From: Streptomyces verrucosisporus
Lineage (GTDB): Bacteria > Actinomycetota > Actinomycetes > Streptomycetales > Streptomycetaceae
DNA: 64,000 nt
Assembly (NCBI RefSeq): GCF_017114865.1
Contig: NZ_JADEYH010000017.1
Coordinates: forward strand, 62,001-126,000
Direction: 5' to 3'
Below are positions 18,440 to 26,842 of this stretch, piece by piece. A program made the translations under genes and the position numbers. The notes below the pieces were generated by a model. That model was not told the origin of the DNA. It did no database searches and worked only from the letters and a program-made list of their open reading frames with translations. Each line of letters opens with the position of its first letter. The stretch's first letter is position 1.

Positions 18440-19300
18440 ATGGCCATGTGCACCCTCGCCCCCGCCCCCGAGGCGCCCACCGCGTCGCCGCTGGCCGCGG
18501 CCTACGACCGTCTGGCCGAGGTCTTCCCCGGCCTGCGGGTCACCGAGGTCCGGGAGGCCGGCGAGCTGCCGCGCGGCGACGGCTGGGTGCGGGCGGCGGA
18601 GCTGGCCGAGGGCGGAGACGTTCTGGACGCCTTCCTGGCCTGGGACGACGAGCAGGTGCGGCGCGACTACGGTGAACGGGCCCGGCCCGACGTGGTCGCC
18701 GGCTTCGGTCTGCACCGCTACGCCTGGTCGGTCTGCCTGCTGGTGACGCTCCCCTGGTTCCTGCACCGCCGGGTGCCGCGCGTCCCGCTGGACTCGGTGG
18801 CCTACGACCGCGCCTCGGGCCGGATGGCGGTGCGCGCCGAGGAGTTCTCCTGCCTGCCCGGCGACCCGGCCGCCGCACTGCCCGGCGCCCGTGTCGTCCA
18901 CGGCGAGGAGGCGCTGCGGGCGGCCGTGCGGGAGTCGGTGGCCGAGCACCTCGGTCCCCTCCTGGAGGCGTTCGGGCCGCGCATGCGCCGCGGACCGCGC
19001 GCGCTGTGGGGCATGGCGACGGACGAGATCACCGAGGGCCTGTGGTACATCGGCCATCTGCTGGGCGAGGAGCGGCGCGCGATGGCCGAGGCCGAGCTGC
19101 TGCTGCCGGGCTCGGTCGCCCCCTTCCCGCGGGGCGCCGCCTTCCGGGAGCTGTCCGGGCCGGACGGCGAGAGGTACCCCACCCGGGACCGGGCGAGCTG
19201 CTGCATGTTCTACACGCTGCGCCCGCAGGACACCTGCGTCACCTGCCCGCGCACCTGCGACGCCGACCGGGTGGAGCGGCTGAGCGCCGCGCGCGCCTGA
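18440..19300 (+). CDS. FhuF-like siderophore-iron reductase, (2Fe-2S) protein
   Basis: A 286-residue protein. The C-terminus carries the FhuF-type [2Fe-2S] ligand set, a CC pair in RASCCMFYTL followed by CVTCPRTC (C-C-x10-C-x2-C, residues about 256-271). The N-terminal part is the IucA/FhuF-like alpha domain. FhuF reduces ferric iron in imported hydroxamate siderophores so that it can be released. The iron box immediately upstream fits this. ATG 18440 is chosen; ATG 18446 is two codons later and also possible. No ribosome-binding site is obvious. No siderophore transporter is adjacent, but two more iron-linked genes occur at 59.5-61.0 kb. Confidence 0.85.
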   Translation: MAMCTLAPAPEAPTASPLAAAYDRLAEVFPGLRVTEVREAGELPRGDGWVRAAELAEGGDVLDAFLAWDDEQVRRDYGERARPDVVAGFGLHRYAWSVCLLVTLPWFLHRRVPRVPLDSVAYDRASGRMAVRAEEFSCLPGDPAAALPGARVVHGEEALRAAVRESVAEHLGPLLEAFGPRMRRGPRALWGMATDEITEGLWYIGHLLGEERRAMAEAELLLPGSVAPFPRGAAFRELSGPDGERYPTRDRASCCMFYTLRPQDTCVTCPRTCDADRVERLSAARA

Positions 19301-19473
19301 TCCGCCGCCCGTCCCCGCGCCGGGGAGCGCCCGCGCGAGCCGGGCCGGCCGTGTGGGACGGACGGGGCGGGCGGGGTGAACTCCTCTGAGGATTCGAGCA
19401 TCCGGCCGGTAACCGGCGGCGATTCCGGCTCGCTACACTCCTGTTCGCACGTTCTGGCCACCCTCGGCGGTTT

Positions 19474-19485
19474 TTTGGGCCCAAA
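19474..19485. other. AT-rich patch with TTTGGGCCCAAA palindrome
   Basis: Within the 295-bp gap between the FhuF-like gene and the DUF2637 gene lies a patch with two T-runs (19471-19476 and about 19502-19507) around a perfect 12-bp palindrome. This is strikingly AT-rich for this genome. It may be part of a terminator or a promoter element. Nothing else was recognised in the gap. Confidence 0.4.
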
Positions 19486-19595
19486 GGGCCTGCCACACAA
19501 TCTTTTTTCCGCCAGGATGCTGCGGGTCAACGAAGCCAACGCGAGCACGGCGGGGCCGTCTTGACGGCATGCCGCCAGGCAAGGGACACACCCGG

Positions 19596-20627
19596 ATGAG
19601 ACTGACGGACATATCGATGAACTGGGTGCTGGCGGGTGCCGTACTGCTCGTCGGCGCCCTGGTCGCGGTCGTGCTGATGGGCCGCGGAAGCGGACGCCAC
19701 AGGACCGAGGACGACCAGGGGGCGGACTCCTGGGAGCGCATGGAGGAGCGCCGCCGCCGCAAGGAGACGGTCTACGCCATCGCCTCCTACGTCCTGCTGT
19801 TCTGCTGCGCTGGCGTCGCCGCCGCGCTCTCCTTCCACGGCCTGGTGGGATTCGGCCGGGAGAACCTCGGCCTGTCGGGGGGCTGGGAGTTCCTGGTCCC
19901 CTTCGGTCTGGACGGCGCGGCGATGTTCTCCGCCGTGATCGCCGTGCGCGAGGCCAGCCACGGTGACGCCTCCCTCGGCTCGCGGCTGCTGGTGTGGCTC
20001 TTCGCGGGCGCCGCGGCGTGGTTCAACTGGGTGCACGCCCCGCGCGGCGACGAGCACGCGGGCGCCCCGCAGTTCTTCGCGGGCATGTCGATCGCGGCGG
20101 CCATCCTCTTCGACCGGGCGCTCAAGCAGACCCGGCGCGCCGCCCTGCGCGAGCAGGGCCTGGTGCCGCGTCCGCTGCCGCAGATCCGGGTGGTGCGCTG
20201 GCTGCGCGCCCCGCGCGAGACCTACGCCGCCTGGTCGCTGATGCTTCTGGAGGGCGTGCGGACGCTGGACGAGGCGGTCGACGAGGTCCGCGAGGACCGC
20301 CGCCGCAAGGAGGAGGAGCGTGCCCGCAAGCGCGAGCAGCGGAAGCTGGAGCGGGCCCGGCTGCGGGCGATCAGCCGGCTGGGCCGCGGCGCCGACACGC
20401 AGCAGGTGGAGCTGGAGGTCAGCGCGGGCTCCCCGCAGCCCGCGCGGCCGCGCGCCGCGCTGGGGGCCGCCTCGGAGGACGCCGGCGGCGCGCTGGGGGC
20501 GGACGGGCTGCGCAAGGTGGACCCGCCCCGCCCGGCGGACACGTTCGGCTCCGAGGAGAGCCTGACCAGCCCCCGGCTGGACTCGCTTGAGGCCAAACTC
20601 GCCGCCATCGAGAAGCAGTTCGGCTGA
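19596..20627 (+). CDS. DUF2637-domain membrane protein (SpdB-like)
   Basis: A 343-residue protein. It has one N-terminal transmembrane helix (residues about 8-27), a basic stretch, then four membrane helices forming the DUF2637 domain (YAIASYVLLFCCAGVAAALS, LVPFGLDGAAMFSAVIAV, LLVWLFAGAAAWFNWVHA and FFAGMSIAAAILFDRAL). A cytoplasmic tail follows with a highly charged predicted coiled coil (REDRRRKEEERARKREQRK) at about 225-260. Relatives include the SpdB spread proteins of Streptomyces conjugative plasmids, but chromosomal copies are common and have no proven role. ATG 19596 is preferred over 19569 because the preceding residues are not hydrophobic-domain-like; the ribosome-binding site is weak for both. 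Confidence 0.78.
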   Translation: MRLTDISMNWVLAGAVLLVGALVAVVLMGRGSGRHRTEDDQGADSWERMEERRRRKETVYAIASYVLLFCCAGVAAALSFHGLVGFGRENLGLSGGWEFLVPFGLDGAAMFSAVIAVREASHGDASLGSRLLVWLFAGAAAWFNWVHAPRGDEHAGAPQFFAGMSIAAAILFDRALKQTRRAALREQGLVPRPLPQIRVVRWLRAPRETYAAWSLMLLEGVRTLDEAVDEVREDRRRKEEERARKREQRKLERARLRAISRLGRGADTQQVELEVSAGSPQPARPRAALGAASEDAGGALGADGLRKVDPPRPADTFGSEESLTSPRLDSLEAKLAAIEKQFG

Positions 20628-20646
20628 TCATCCCGGTTCTTCCCCG

Positions 20647-20684
20647 CGGCCGCCGCGGCCGGTTCCCACCGGTCGCGGCGGCCG
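20647..20684. terminator. convergent bidirectional terminator
   Basis: A 16-bp stem (20647-20662 with 20669-20684, one G-U pair) and a 6-base loop, between the convergent DUF2637 gene (stop 20627) and ogt (stop 20750). Confidence 0.7.
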
Positions 20685-20749
20685 TACCGTTTCACCGGCG
20701 CTCCCCGGCGGTCCGCGGCACGGCGGCCCGCAGCTCCCTCACGGAACCC

Positions 20750-21232
20750 TCACAGCACTCCTTCGAGGGTCAGCAGCAGCTTCTTGCGCTCCAGCCCGCC
20801 CGCGTATCCCGTCAGCGCCCCGCTCGCGCCGATGACGCGGTGGCAGGGGCGCACCACCATCAGCGGATTGGCGCCGACCGCTCCCCCGACAGCCCGCACC
20901 GAGTTCGGCTCCAGGCCCGCCATGGCGGCGAGTTCACCGTAGGTGACGGTGGCTCCGTAGGGGACGCGCTCCAGGGCGGCCCACACCCGCCGGCGGAACT
21001 CCGATCCCCCGGGGGCCGGGTCGAGGTCGAATTCCTTGAGCTCCCCGGCGAAGTAGGCGTCGAACTGCCGCACCACGCCGGCGAAGGCCGCGTCGTCGCG
21101 CCGCCAGCCGGGCAGCACACGGGCACCGCCCTTCTGGCCGGGCACGCTGACCGAGGCCACCACGCCGGGCTCGGGCCCGGCGATCAGCAGCTCGCCCAGC
21201 GGGCTGGGGCAGGTGGTGTAGAGGGTGCTCAT
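20750..21232 (-). CDS. ogt: methylated-DNA--protein-cysteine methyltransferase
   Basis: Removes methyl or alkyl groups from O6-guanine by irreversible transfer to its own cysteine. The 160-residue protein has the helix-turn-helix region YGELAAMAGLEPNSVRAVGGA and the active site PCHRVIGASGALTGYAGG with the acceptor Cys near residue 128. ATG 21232 overlaps the stop of the Ada-AlkA gene by four bases (ATGA), so both repair enzymes are made from one message, which is fitting because Ada-type proteins activate such genes after alkylation. Confidence 0.95.
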   Translation of the reverse strand: MSTLYTTCPSPLGELLIAGPEPGVVASVSVPGQKGGARVLPGWRRDDAAFAGVVRQFDAYFAGELKEFDLDPAPGGSEFRRRVWAALERVPYGATVTYGELAAMAGLEPNSVRAVGGAVGANPLMVVRPCHRVIGASGALTGYAGGLERKKLLLTLEGVL

Positions 21233-22755
21233 CGCTTCTCCGCTGTCTCGGTCTCGTTCCCGGTTTCGGCCGGGGGCGGGGCGAGGGTGGCATTCCACAG
21301 GTGGTGCAGGGCGTAGGAGCGCCAGGGGCGCCAGCGTTCGGCGTCCGGCACGCGGGCCCCGATCCGCTCCAGCCCGTGCCGCACCCCCGCGTCGCCGGGC
21401 AGGAAGACGTCGGGGTCGCCCAGTGCGCGCATCCGGACGTAGCCGGCCGTCCACGGGCCGATGCCGGGCAGGCCGAGCAGGGCCCGCTCGGCCTCGCCCC
21501 GGTCGGCCCCGGGGTCGAGGACGAGGACGCCGTCGGCGAGGGCGGCGGCGACCGCGCGCACCGCCCGGCGGCGGGAGCCGGGCATGCGCAGTTCGTCCAG
21601 GGGCGCCCCGGCGAGGGTTCCGGCGTCGGGGAAGAGATGGGTGAGGCCGCCGTCGGGCGCGGGCAGCGGCTTGCCGTACGCCGCCACGAGCGCACCCGTC
21701 AGCGTACGGGCCGCGCCCACGGTGACCTGCTGGCCGAGCACGGCGCGCACGGCCGCCTCGTGCGGGTCGGGCGCGCCCGGCGAGCGCAGTCCCGGCAACC
21801 GGTGGACCAGGGGGCCGAGCAGCGGGTCGCGGCCCAGCCGGTCGGCGACGGCGTACGGGTCGGCGTCCAGGTCGAACAGCCGCCGCATCCGCTGCACGGC
21901 GGTGGTCAGGTCCCGCAGGTCGGCCAGGCGCAGCCGGCACGGCAGCCAGCCGCTACCCGGACCACCGCCCGCCCCGTCCGTCCTCTCGCGGACCTCGGCG
22001 ACGCCGTGGCCGTGGGGCAGGGCGAGGGTACGCCGGTAGACGCGGGCACCGGCCTCTCCGGTGACCTCCTCGACGCCGGGAACGGCCCGCCGCTGGAGGA
22101 AGCCGAAGATCTCCGCGGTCGCGTACGGGCCCCGGTGGGCCAGCCGCAGCGCCACTCCCCCGCCCTCGGCCGCCTCCCGGGCCCGGACGGCCGCCCTGTC
22201 GCGACTGCGGGCGCGCAGTTCGCGCGGGGTGCAGGCGTGGGCCTCGCGGATGGTGTCGTTGAACTGCCGCACACTGGCGAAGCCGGAGGCGAAGGCGATC
22301 TCGGTGACCGGCAGCGCGGTCGTCTGGAGCAGCACCCTGGCGGTGTGCGTCCGCTGGGCGCGGGCCAGGGCGACGGGCCCGGCGCCGAGGTCGGCGGTGA
22401 GCCGGCGGTGTATCTGGCGGGCGCTGTAGCCCAGCCGCCGGGCGAGCCCCTCGACGCCCTCGCGGTCCACGACACCGTCGGCGATCATCCGCATCGCGCG
22501 GCCGGTGAGGTCGGCCCGCGTGTTCCACTCGGCCGACCCCGGCACGGCGTCGGGCCGGCAGCGGCGGCACGCCCGCAGGCCCGCCCGCTGGGCGGCGGCG
22601 GCCGACGGGAAGAACCGCACGTTGCCCCGCTTGGGGGTGACCGCCGGACAGCTGGGGCGGCAGTAGATGCCGGTGGTCAGCACGCCGGTGAAGAAGACTC
22701 CGTCGAACCGCTCGTCGCGGCTGCGGACCGCCTCGTACCTGGCCTCGTCGTCCAT
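21229..22755 (-). CDS. Ada-AlkA fusion: alkylation-response regulator and 3-methyladenine DNA glycosylase
   Basis: A 508-residue multidomain protein. An N-terminal Ada zinc domain (residues about 5-75, ligand cysteines in YCRPSCPAV and ACRRCRPD) accepts methyl groups from phosphotriesters. An AraC-type helix-turn-helix pair follows (about 85-185). The C-terminal AlkA domain has an N-terminal AlkA_N region and a helix-hairpin-helix glycosylase core: LGLPGIGPWTAGYVRMRAL is the hairpin and DVFLPGDAGV holds the catalytic Asp. The protein would sense methylation, activate transcription and excise damaged bases. There is no C-terminal methyltransferase; that job is done by the separate ogt gene it overlaps. 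GTG 22758 is an alternative start. Confidence 0.93.
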   Translation of the reverse strand: MDDEARYEAVRSRDERFDGVFFTGVLTTGIYCRPSCPAVTPKRGNVRFFPSAAAAQRAGLRACRRCRPDAVPGSAEWNTRADLTGRAMRMIADGVVDREGVEGLARRLGYSARQIHRRLTADLGAGPVALARAQRTHTARVLLQTTALPVTEIAFASGFASVRQFNDTIREAHACTPRELRARSRDRAAVRAREAAEGGGVALRLAHRGPYATAEIFGFLQRRAVPGVEEVTGEAGARVYRRTLALPHGHGVAEVRERTDGAGGGPGSGWLPCRLRLADLRDLTTAVQRMRRLFDLDADPYAVADRLGRDPLLGPLVHRLPGLRSPGAPDPHEAAVRAVLGQQVTVGAARTLTGALVAAYGKPLPAPDGGLTHLFPDAGTLAGAPLDELRMPGSRRRAVRAVAAALADGVLVLDPGADRGEAERALLGLPGIGPWTAGYVRMRALGDPDVFLPGDAGVRHGLERIGARVPDAERWRPWRSYALHHLWNATLAPPPAETGNETETAEKR

Positions 22756-22875
22756 CACGCGATCCAGTGTGCGCCGCGCGGCGGTCCGCCACTGGCGGAA
22801 ATCGGACGCGGCGGTGAAGCCTGTCCCCGACCCTCCAGGGGCGCGGACCTCCCGTCTCAGTGCCACGCGACGCCC

Positions 22876-22910
22876 TGACACCGCGGCGGGCACGGCGGCC
22901 GTCGGTGTCA
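22876..22910. terminator. hairpin between hypothetical gene and Ada-AlkA gene
   Basis: Arms TGACACCG (22876-22883) and CGGTGTCA (22903-22910), reaching into the stop of the gene at 22908-23492. A weak attenuator or terminator; it would allow separate expression of the repair operon. Confidence 0.35.
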
Positions 22911-23492
22911 CGGGAGTCGCTGGAGCAGGCCCCAGGTGAACTCCGCGATCACCTCGTGCCGCGCCCCCGCCCGGTCCGGGGCGGTGAAGGCCAGCCGCCA
23001 ACGGGTGGGCGCCGAGCCCTCCACCGGGCGGGCGGGCGTGAAGGCGCGGGCGACCTCGTCCACCGTGCACGTCCACGGCAGCAGGTCCTCCACCGTGCGC
23101 AGCCCGGGGCCGGGGGCTCCCGGAGCGCGCACCAACCACTCGTTCCACACGGCGCCGCCCGGCGCGGTCAGCACCTCCAGGCGCAGGTCCGGCCACAGCG
23201 GCAGCGGCCAGCGCAGCGCCCGGCAGTCCAGGTCGCCCACCCGGCGCGGCTCGTCCGTCTCCGGTTCGCCGAGCACCGAGCGGTACCGGGCCGCCGCGCC
23301 GCGCGAGCGCGGTGAGCGGCCGGCGGCCTGCCAGCGGCGGTTGGCCTCGCGCATCTCGGCCCGGTCGGCGTCCAGCGCGCGCAGCGCGTCGAGCACCAGG
23401 TCCGGCTGGAAGTCGGCCATCCGGCGCAGCAGGACGAGCTGGAACTGCCGGGGGCCGAACGGCTGGGCGGGGGTGTCGCTGCGGTCGGGCAC
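22908..23492 (-). CDS. hypothetical protein
   Basis: A 194-residue soluble protein that I do not recognise. The first 75 residues are helical and charged (FQLVLLRRMADFQPDLVLDA, EMREANRRWQAA). The rest looks beta-rich with several Trp (LRWPLPLWPDLRLEVL, WNEWLV, WRLAFTAPDRA), which could suit a lipocalin- or START-like ligand fold, but this is a guess. ATG 23492 is clear, though the preceding ribosome-binding site is weak. It lies 62 bp downstream of rsgA on the same strand. Confidence 0.6.
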   Translation of the reverse strand: MPDRSDTPAQPFGPRQFQLVLLRRMADFQPDLVLDALRALDADRAEMREANRRWQAAGRSPRSRGAAARYRSVLGEPETDEPRRVGDLDCRALRWPLPLWPDLRLEVLTAPGGAVWNEWLVRAPGAPGPGLRTVEDLLPWTCTVDEVARAFTPARPVEGSAPTRWRLAFTAPDRAGARHEVIAEFTWGLLQRLP

Positions 23493-23554
23493 GGGGCGAC
23501 GTTAGCAACCTGCTCCCGCCGCCCCGGGCCCGCCCGGTGCCCGTCCGCCGCGGA

Positions 23555-24652
23555 TCAGCGCGGGCCGCGTTTGCGCTTCGCCATGTGGCGGCCCAGCTCC
23601 TGCTTGCGTTTCCAGTCGTGTCGCGGCTCCGCCCGCAGCCGGGCGTCGGTGCGGGCCGCGAGGTACTGGTTCTCGCGCAGCAGTTTGCGGTAGCTGTCCA
23701 GCCGGCGCGGCGGCAGGGTGCCGCCGTCGACGGCGGCCAGGACGGCGCAGCCCGGCTCGGCGGTGTGCGCGCAGTCGTGGAAGCGGCAGGCGCGCGCCAG
23801 GTCCGCGATGTCCGCGAAGGCCCGGCCGACACCCTCCTCGGCGTCCCACAGCCCGACGCCGCGCAGCCCCGGGGTGTCGATGACGACTCCGCCGCCGGGC
23901 AGTGCGAACAGCTCGCGGGTGGTCGTGGTGTGCCGGCCCTTGCCGTCGCTCGCGCGGGTCTCGCGCACCTCCAGCGCCTTCTGCCCGATCAGCGCGTTGA
24001 CCAGGGTGGACTTGCCCGCTCCGGACTGCCCGAGCAGCACGGCGGTGCCGCCGCCGAGCGCGGCGGCGAGCACGTCCAGCCCCTCGCCGGTGAGCGCGCT
24101 GACGGGCAGCACCGTCACGCCGGGCGCGGCGGCCTCGGCGTCGGCGGCGGCATGGGCGGCGTCCGGTGCCAGGTCGGTCTTGGTGAGGGCCACCAGCGGC
24201 TGGGCCCCGCTCTCCCAGGCCAGGGCGAGAAAGCGCTCCAGCCTTCCGGGATCGAGCGGGACGGCCAGCGAGACGGCGACGACGGCGTGGTCGACGTTGG
24301 CGGCCAGCACCTGCCCCTCGGAGCGTTTGGAGGAGGTGGAGCGCACGAAGGCGGTACGGCGGGGCAGCAGGTCCCGGACCGTCCACGGCGTCCGGCGCCC
24401 GCCGGGTTCGAGGGCGGCCCAGTCGCCGGTGCAGACGGTGAGCAGCGGGTCCGGGGAGATGACGGATGCGATGCCGGCCCGTACGGGGCCGCCGGCGGTG
24501 ACGGCGTCGCACAGCCCGCGGTCCACGCGGACCACGCGGGCGGGGGTGAGGCCCCGGCGCCCGTACGGGGCGAAGGCCTCGGCGGTGTGCTCGTCCCAGC
24601 CGTAGGGGGCGAGCGGGTGTTCGGGGTGTGCGGGTACGTCGAGAGGACGCAA
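23555..24652 (-). CDS. rsgA: ribosome small-subunit-dependent GTPase A
   Basis: A late-stage 30S assembly factor that hydrolyses GTP on the ribosome. The circularly permuted order of G motifs is plain: TKTD (G4) precedes GQSGAGKSTLVN (G1, residues about 209-220), then DTPGLRG (G3). The C-terminal zinc knob has ligands in CRFHDCAHTAEPGC. The N-terminal OB-fold is longer than in E. coli, and the C-terminus is a basic Lys/Arg tail that suits RNA binding. 365 residues. The start is TTG at 24652 with GAAGGG nine bases upstream. A short ribosome-binding-site-bearing reading frame lies just upstream (24716-24793). Confidence 0.92.
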   Translation of the reverse strand: MRPLDVPAHPEHPLAPYGWDEHTAEAFAPYGRRGLTPARVVRVDRGLCDAVTAGGPVRAGIASVISPDPLLTVCTGDWAALEPGGRRTPWTVRDLLPRRTAFVRSTSSKRSEGQVLAANVDHAVVAVSLAVPLDPGRLERFLALAWESGAQPLVALTKTDLAPDAAHAAADAEAAAPGVTVLPVSALTGEGLDVLAAALGGGTAVLLGQSGAGKSTLVNALIGQKALEVRETRASDGKGRHTTTTRELFALPGGGVVIDTPGLRGVGLWDAEEGVGRAFADIADLARACRFHDCAHTAEPGCAVLAAVDGGTLPPRRLDSYRKLLRENQYLAARTDARLRAEPRHDWKRKQELGRHMAKRKRGPR

Positions 24653-25064
24653 CGCGGATGCCCTTCCGGGATGGGCGGCCCCGGGATGGTGGCCCGACGG
24701 ACGGGCCGGAGGTGGTCAGCCGGAGGCCGCGGAGGTGGAACGGACGGACTCGTCGCCGCGGGTCGTGCCCGCGGCGGCGGCGTCGGCAGTCATGGGGCCC
24801 ACCTCCCGTTCCCGGATCGTCGACGGCCTCCCCGGGGCCATGCCGATCAAGGTCGATCAGGCCCCTCCATGGCCTCCCGGGCCCTCGCGCCGCCGACTTT
24901 AGGACGACGGGCGGCTCGCACACCACCGGTTTTCCCGGCCGCCTTCACCCGTCCGGGGGAACCTCATGGGTCACACGGACAAAAGTGTTCCCCGAGAAGA
25001 CATAACCTGCCGTTTGGTGGAAAATCAGAGCATAAGGGTGAAAGTCTCATAGGAGGTGGCTCAG
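24653..25064. other. divergent intergenic region between rsgA and SPW-protein genes
   Basis: A 412-bp region. Toward rsgA it holds a possible 25-codon frame with a strong ribosome-binding site (24716-24793). Toward the SPW gene, 24960-25050 is relatively AT-rich and should hold that gene's promoter, but I cannot assign hexamers with confidence. Nothing else seen. Confidence 0.5.
24716..24793 (-). CDS. possible 25-residue micro-ORF upstream of rsgA
   Basis: ATG at 24793 is preceded by a near-ideal GGGAGGTGG ribosome-binding site and opens a 25-codon frame ending TGA at 24716-24718. The peptide is Ala/Ser/Thr-rich with a few charges (starts MTADAAAAG, ends STSAASG) and has no Cys, Trp or run of rare codons. 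It lies 63 bp upstream of rsgA and might be a leader peptide or chance. Low confidence. Confidence 0.35.
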   Translation of the reverse strand: MTADAAAAGTTRGDESVRSTSAASG

Positions 25065-25514
25065 ATGGCCACACCCACGTCACGCATCGAGGAACACCCT
25101 GATCTGATCGGGATGCGTGCGCGCTACGCGGAGGCCTCGGCGTCGCCGACGGCACAGGGGATGGAGGCGCTGACCGTGCTGGGCGGCGTCTTCCTGCTGG
25201 CGTCTCCATGGATCGTGGGGTTCAGTCAGTTCAACTCGCTGACCGTCAACAACTTCGTCACCGGCATCGCCCTCGCGGTGATCGGCCTGGCGCTCGCGGT
25301 GGCGTTCGAGCGCGCCTACGGCCTGAGCATGGCCGTGTGCGCGATCGGCGCCTGGACGGTGGTGTCCCCCTGGCTGGTGGCCGGCAACGTGGACACCGTC
25401 AGGACGATCCTCACCAATGTGATCACCGGAGGAATCGTCTTCCTCCTCGGACTGGCGCTGCTGGCCCTCGGCCGGAAGGGCGGCAAGAGCAGCCGCGCGC
25501 ACAAGAGGGGGTGA
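25065..25514 (+). CDS. SPW-repeat membrane protein
   Basis: A 149-residue integral membrane protein with four transmembrane helices arranged as two SPW repeats. Each repeat contains the motif that names the family, LLASPWIVGF (about residue 48) and TVVSPWLVAG (about residue 104). Function unknown; frequent in actinobacteria and some archaea. ATG 25065 is chosen because AGGAGGT stands seven to eight bases before it; a GTG three codons earlier overlaps that site. The C-terminus is basic. A hairpin terminator follows. Confidence 0.9.
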   Translation: MATPTSRIEEHPDLIGMRARYAEASASPTAQGMEALTVLGGVFLLASPWIVGFSQFNSLTVNNFVTGIALAVIGLALAVAFERAYGLSMAVCAIGAWTVVSPWLVAGNVDTVRTILTNVITGGIVFLLGLALLALGRKGGKSSRAHKRG

Positions 25515-25538
25515 CCCGGACCCGGCGACCACCGGCAC

Positions 25539-25578
25539 ACGGCGGGCCGGGAGGCTTTCCGGCCTCCCGGCCCGCCGT
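25539..25578. terminator. convergent bidirectional terminator
   Basis: A perfect 16-bp stem (25539-25554 with 25563-25578) and an 8-base loop, between the SPW gene (stop 25514) and the YihY/BrkB gene (stop 25593). Confidence 0.78.
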
Positions 25579-25592
25579 CGGGGCGTCGGCCG

Positions 25593-26741
25593 TCAGTCGT
25601 CGCGGCGGCGGGAGCGCAGCCGGGAGCGTATGTCGGACGGCGGCAGGAACTTCGTCCAGCGCTCGGGAAACTCCGCGGGCGGCTCGGGCGCCTCTCCGGC
25701 CTCCCCCTCGTCCCCGCTCCCCTCGGCCCCCCGCATCGCGCGCCGCGCCGCCGCCGCGGCGACGACCTCGGCGGCGGCCTGCTCACGGGCCCGTTCGCTG
25801 GCCCGGCGGGCGGCGGCGGTGGTGACCGAGGGCCACACATGGTCGATGGCGGCGTTGACGGCCGCGCCCACCAGGACCGCGAAGGCCGAGACGCCGATCC
25901 ACAGCAGTACGGCCACGGGCGCGGCCAGCGAGCCGTACAGCGACGGCCCGTCCACCGTGCGCGTGAGGTACAGGCGCAGCGTGAAGCTGCCGGCGATCCA
26001 CATCAGCAGGGCGACCAGCGCGCCCGGGACGTCCTCCACCCAGGGGGAGCGCGCCGGCACCGAGACGTGGTAGAGCGTGGTGAGGAAGGCGATGGAGACG
26101 ACCACCACCACGGGCCAGTAGAAGGCCTCGACCAGCAGCTCCAGTTGCGGCACCCAGCCGACCACCGCGTCCGGCCCGACGATCAGCAGCGGCAGGGCGA
26201 CCGCGCCCAGCGGCAGCGCCACCAGATACAGCCCGAAGGCCAGCAGCCGGGTGGCGACGATGCCGCGGTGGCCGTCGAGGCCGTACATGACGGTGATGGT
26301 GTCTATGAAGACGTTCATCGTGCGCGAGCCGGACCACAGTGCCAGCGCGAAGCCGAAGGAGATCACGTCGGGCCGCCCGCCCTCGATCACGTCGTCGATC
26401 AGCGGTTCGGCGATCTGGCTGACGCCCCGGTCGGACAGGACGGTGGCGGAGGCGTTCAGGATGTTGGCGCGGACGCTGTCGATGGTGTCGGTGCCGATCC
26501 AGGCGTCGAGGTAGCCGAGCAGCCCGATCAGGCCCAGCAGCAGCGGCGGCAGCGACAGCAGGGTGAAGAAGGCCGCCTCGGCGGCCAGCCCCAGGATCCG
26601 GTACTCCATCGCGGAGTTGACGGTGTCCTTCAGCAGCAGCCAGGCGAGCTTCCGCTTGGGGACGTTGCGGTACAGGGCGCGCGCCCTGCGCAGCGGGTTC
26701 GAGGAGCGGTTCGGGGGTGAGGGGGCCGGTTGCACGCCCAT
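25593..26741 (-). CDS. YihY/BrkB-family inner-membrane protein
   Basis: A 382-residue protein with about six transmembrane helices in the YihY (formerly ribonuclease BN) arrangement. Family features include the amphipathic entry segment and EAAFFTLLSLPPLLLGLIG, FALALWSGSRTMNVFI (conserved S-G-S/A-x-x-M region) and SPWVEDVPGALVALLMWI. The C-terminal 80 residues are an Ala/Glu/Arg-rich cytoplasmic extension. The family is not a nuclease despite its old name; a role in transport or envelope function is unproven. ATG 26741 is in the expected place before a basic N-terminus. Confidence 0.87.
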   Translation of the reverse strand: MGVQPAPSPPNRSSNPLRRARALYRNVPKRKLAWLLLKDTVNSAMEYRILGLAAEAAFFTLLSLPPLLLGLIGLLGYLDAWIGTDTIDSVRANILNASATVLSDRGVSQIAEPLIDDVIEGGRPDVISFGFALALWSGSRTMNVFIDTITVMYGLDGHRGIVATRLLAFGLYLVALPLGAVALPLLIVGPDAVVGWVPQLELLVEAFYWPVVVVVSIAFLTTLYHVSVPARSPWVEDVPGALVALLMWIAGSFTLRLYLTRTVDGPSLYGSLAAPVAVLLWIGVSAFAVLVGAAVNAAIDHVWPSVTTAAARRASERAREQAAAEVVAAAAARRAMRGAEGSGDEGEAGEAPEPPAEFPERWTKFLPPSDIRSRLRSRRRDD

Positions 26742-26842
26742 AACGTATCCGGCCCGGTGATCGCGGCTCACACCGTGGCCTGCCGGTTTCCCGGCGGCCC
26801 GCGCGGCCCGCGCACCGGTGCGGGTGCGTGCCGGCCCGGGGC

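Noticed and set aside
19376..19564. 63-codon frame in the gap before the DUF2637 gene
   Set aside because: No ribosome-binding site, no third-position GC bias typical of this genome, and it crosses the AT-rich T-run patch; judged non-coding.
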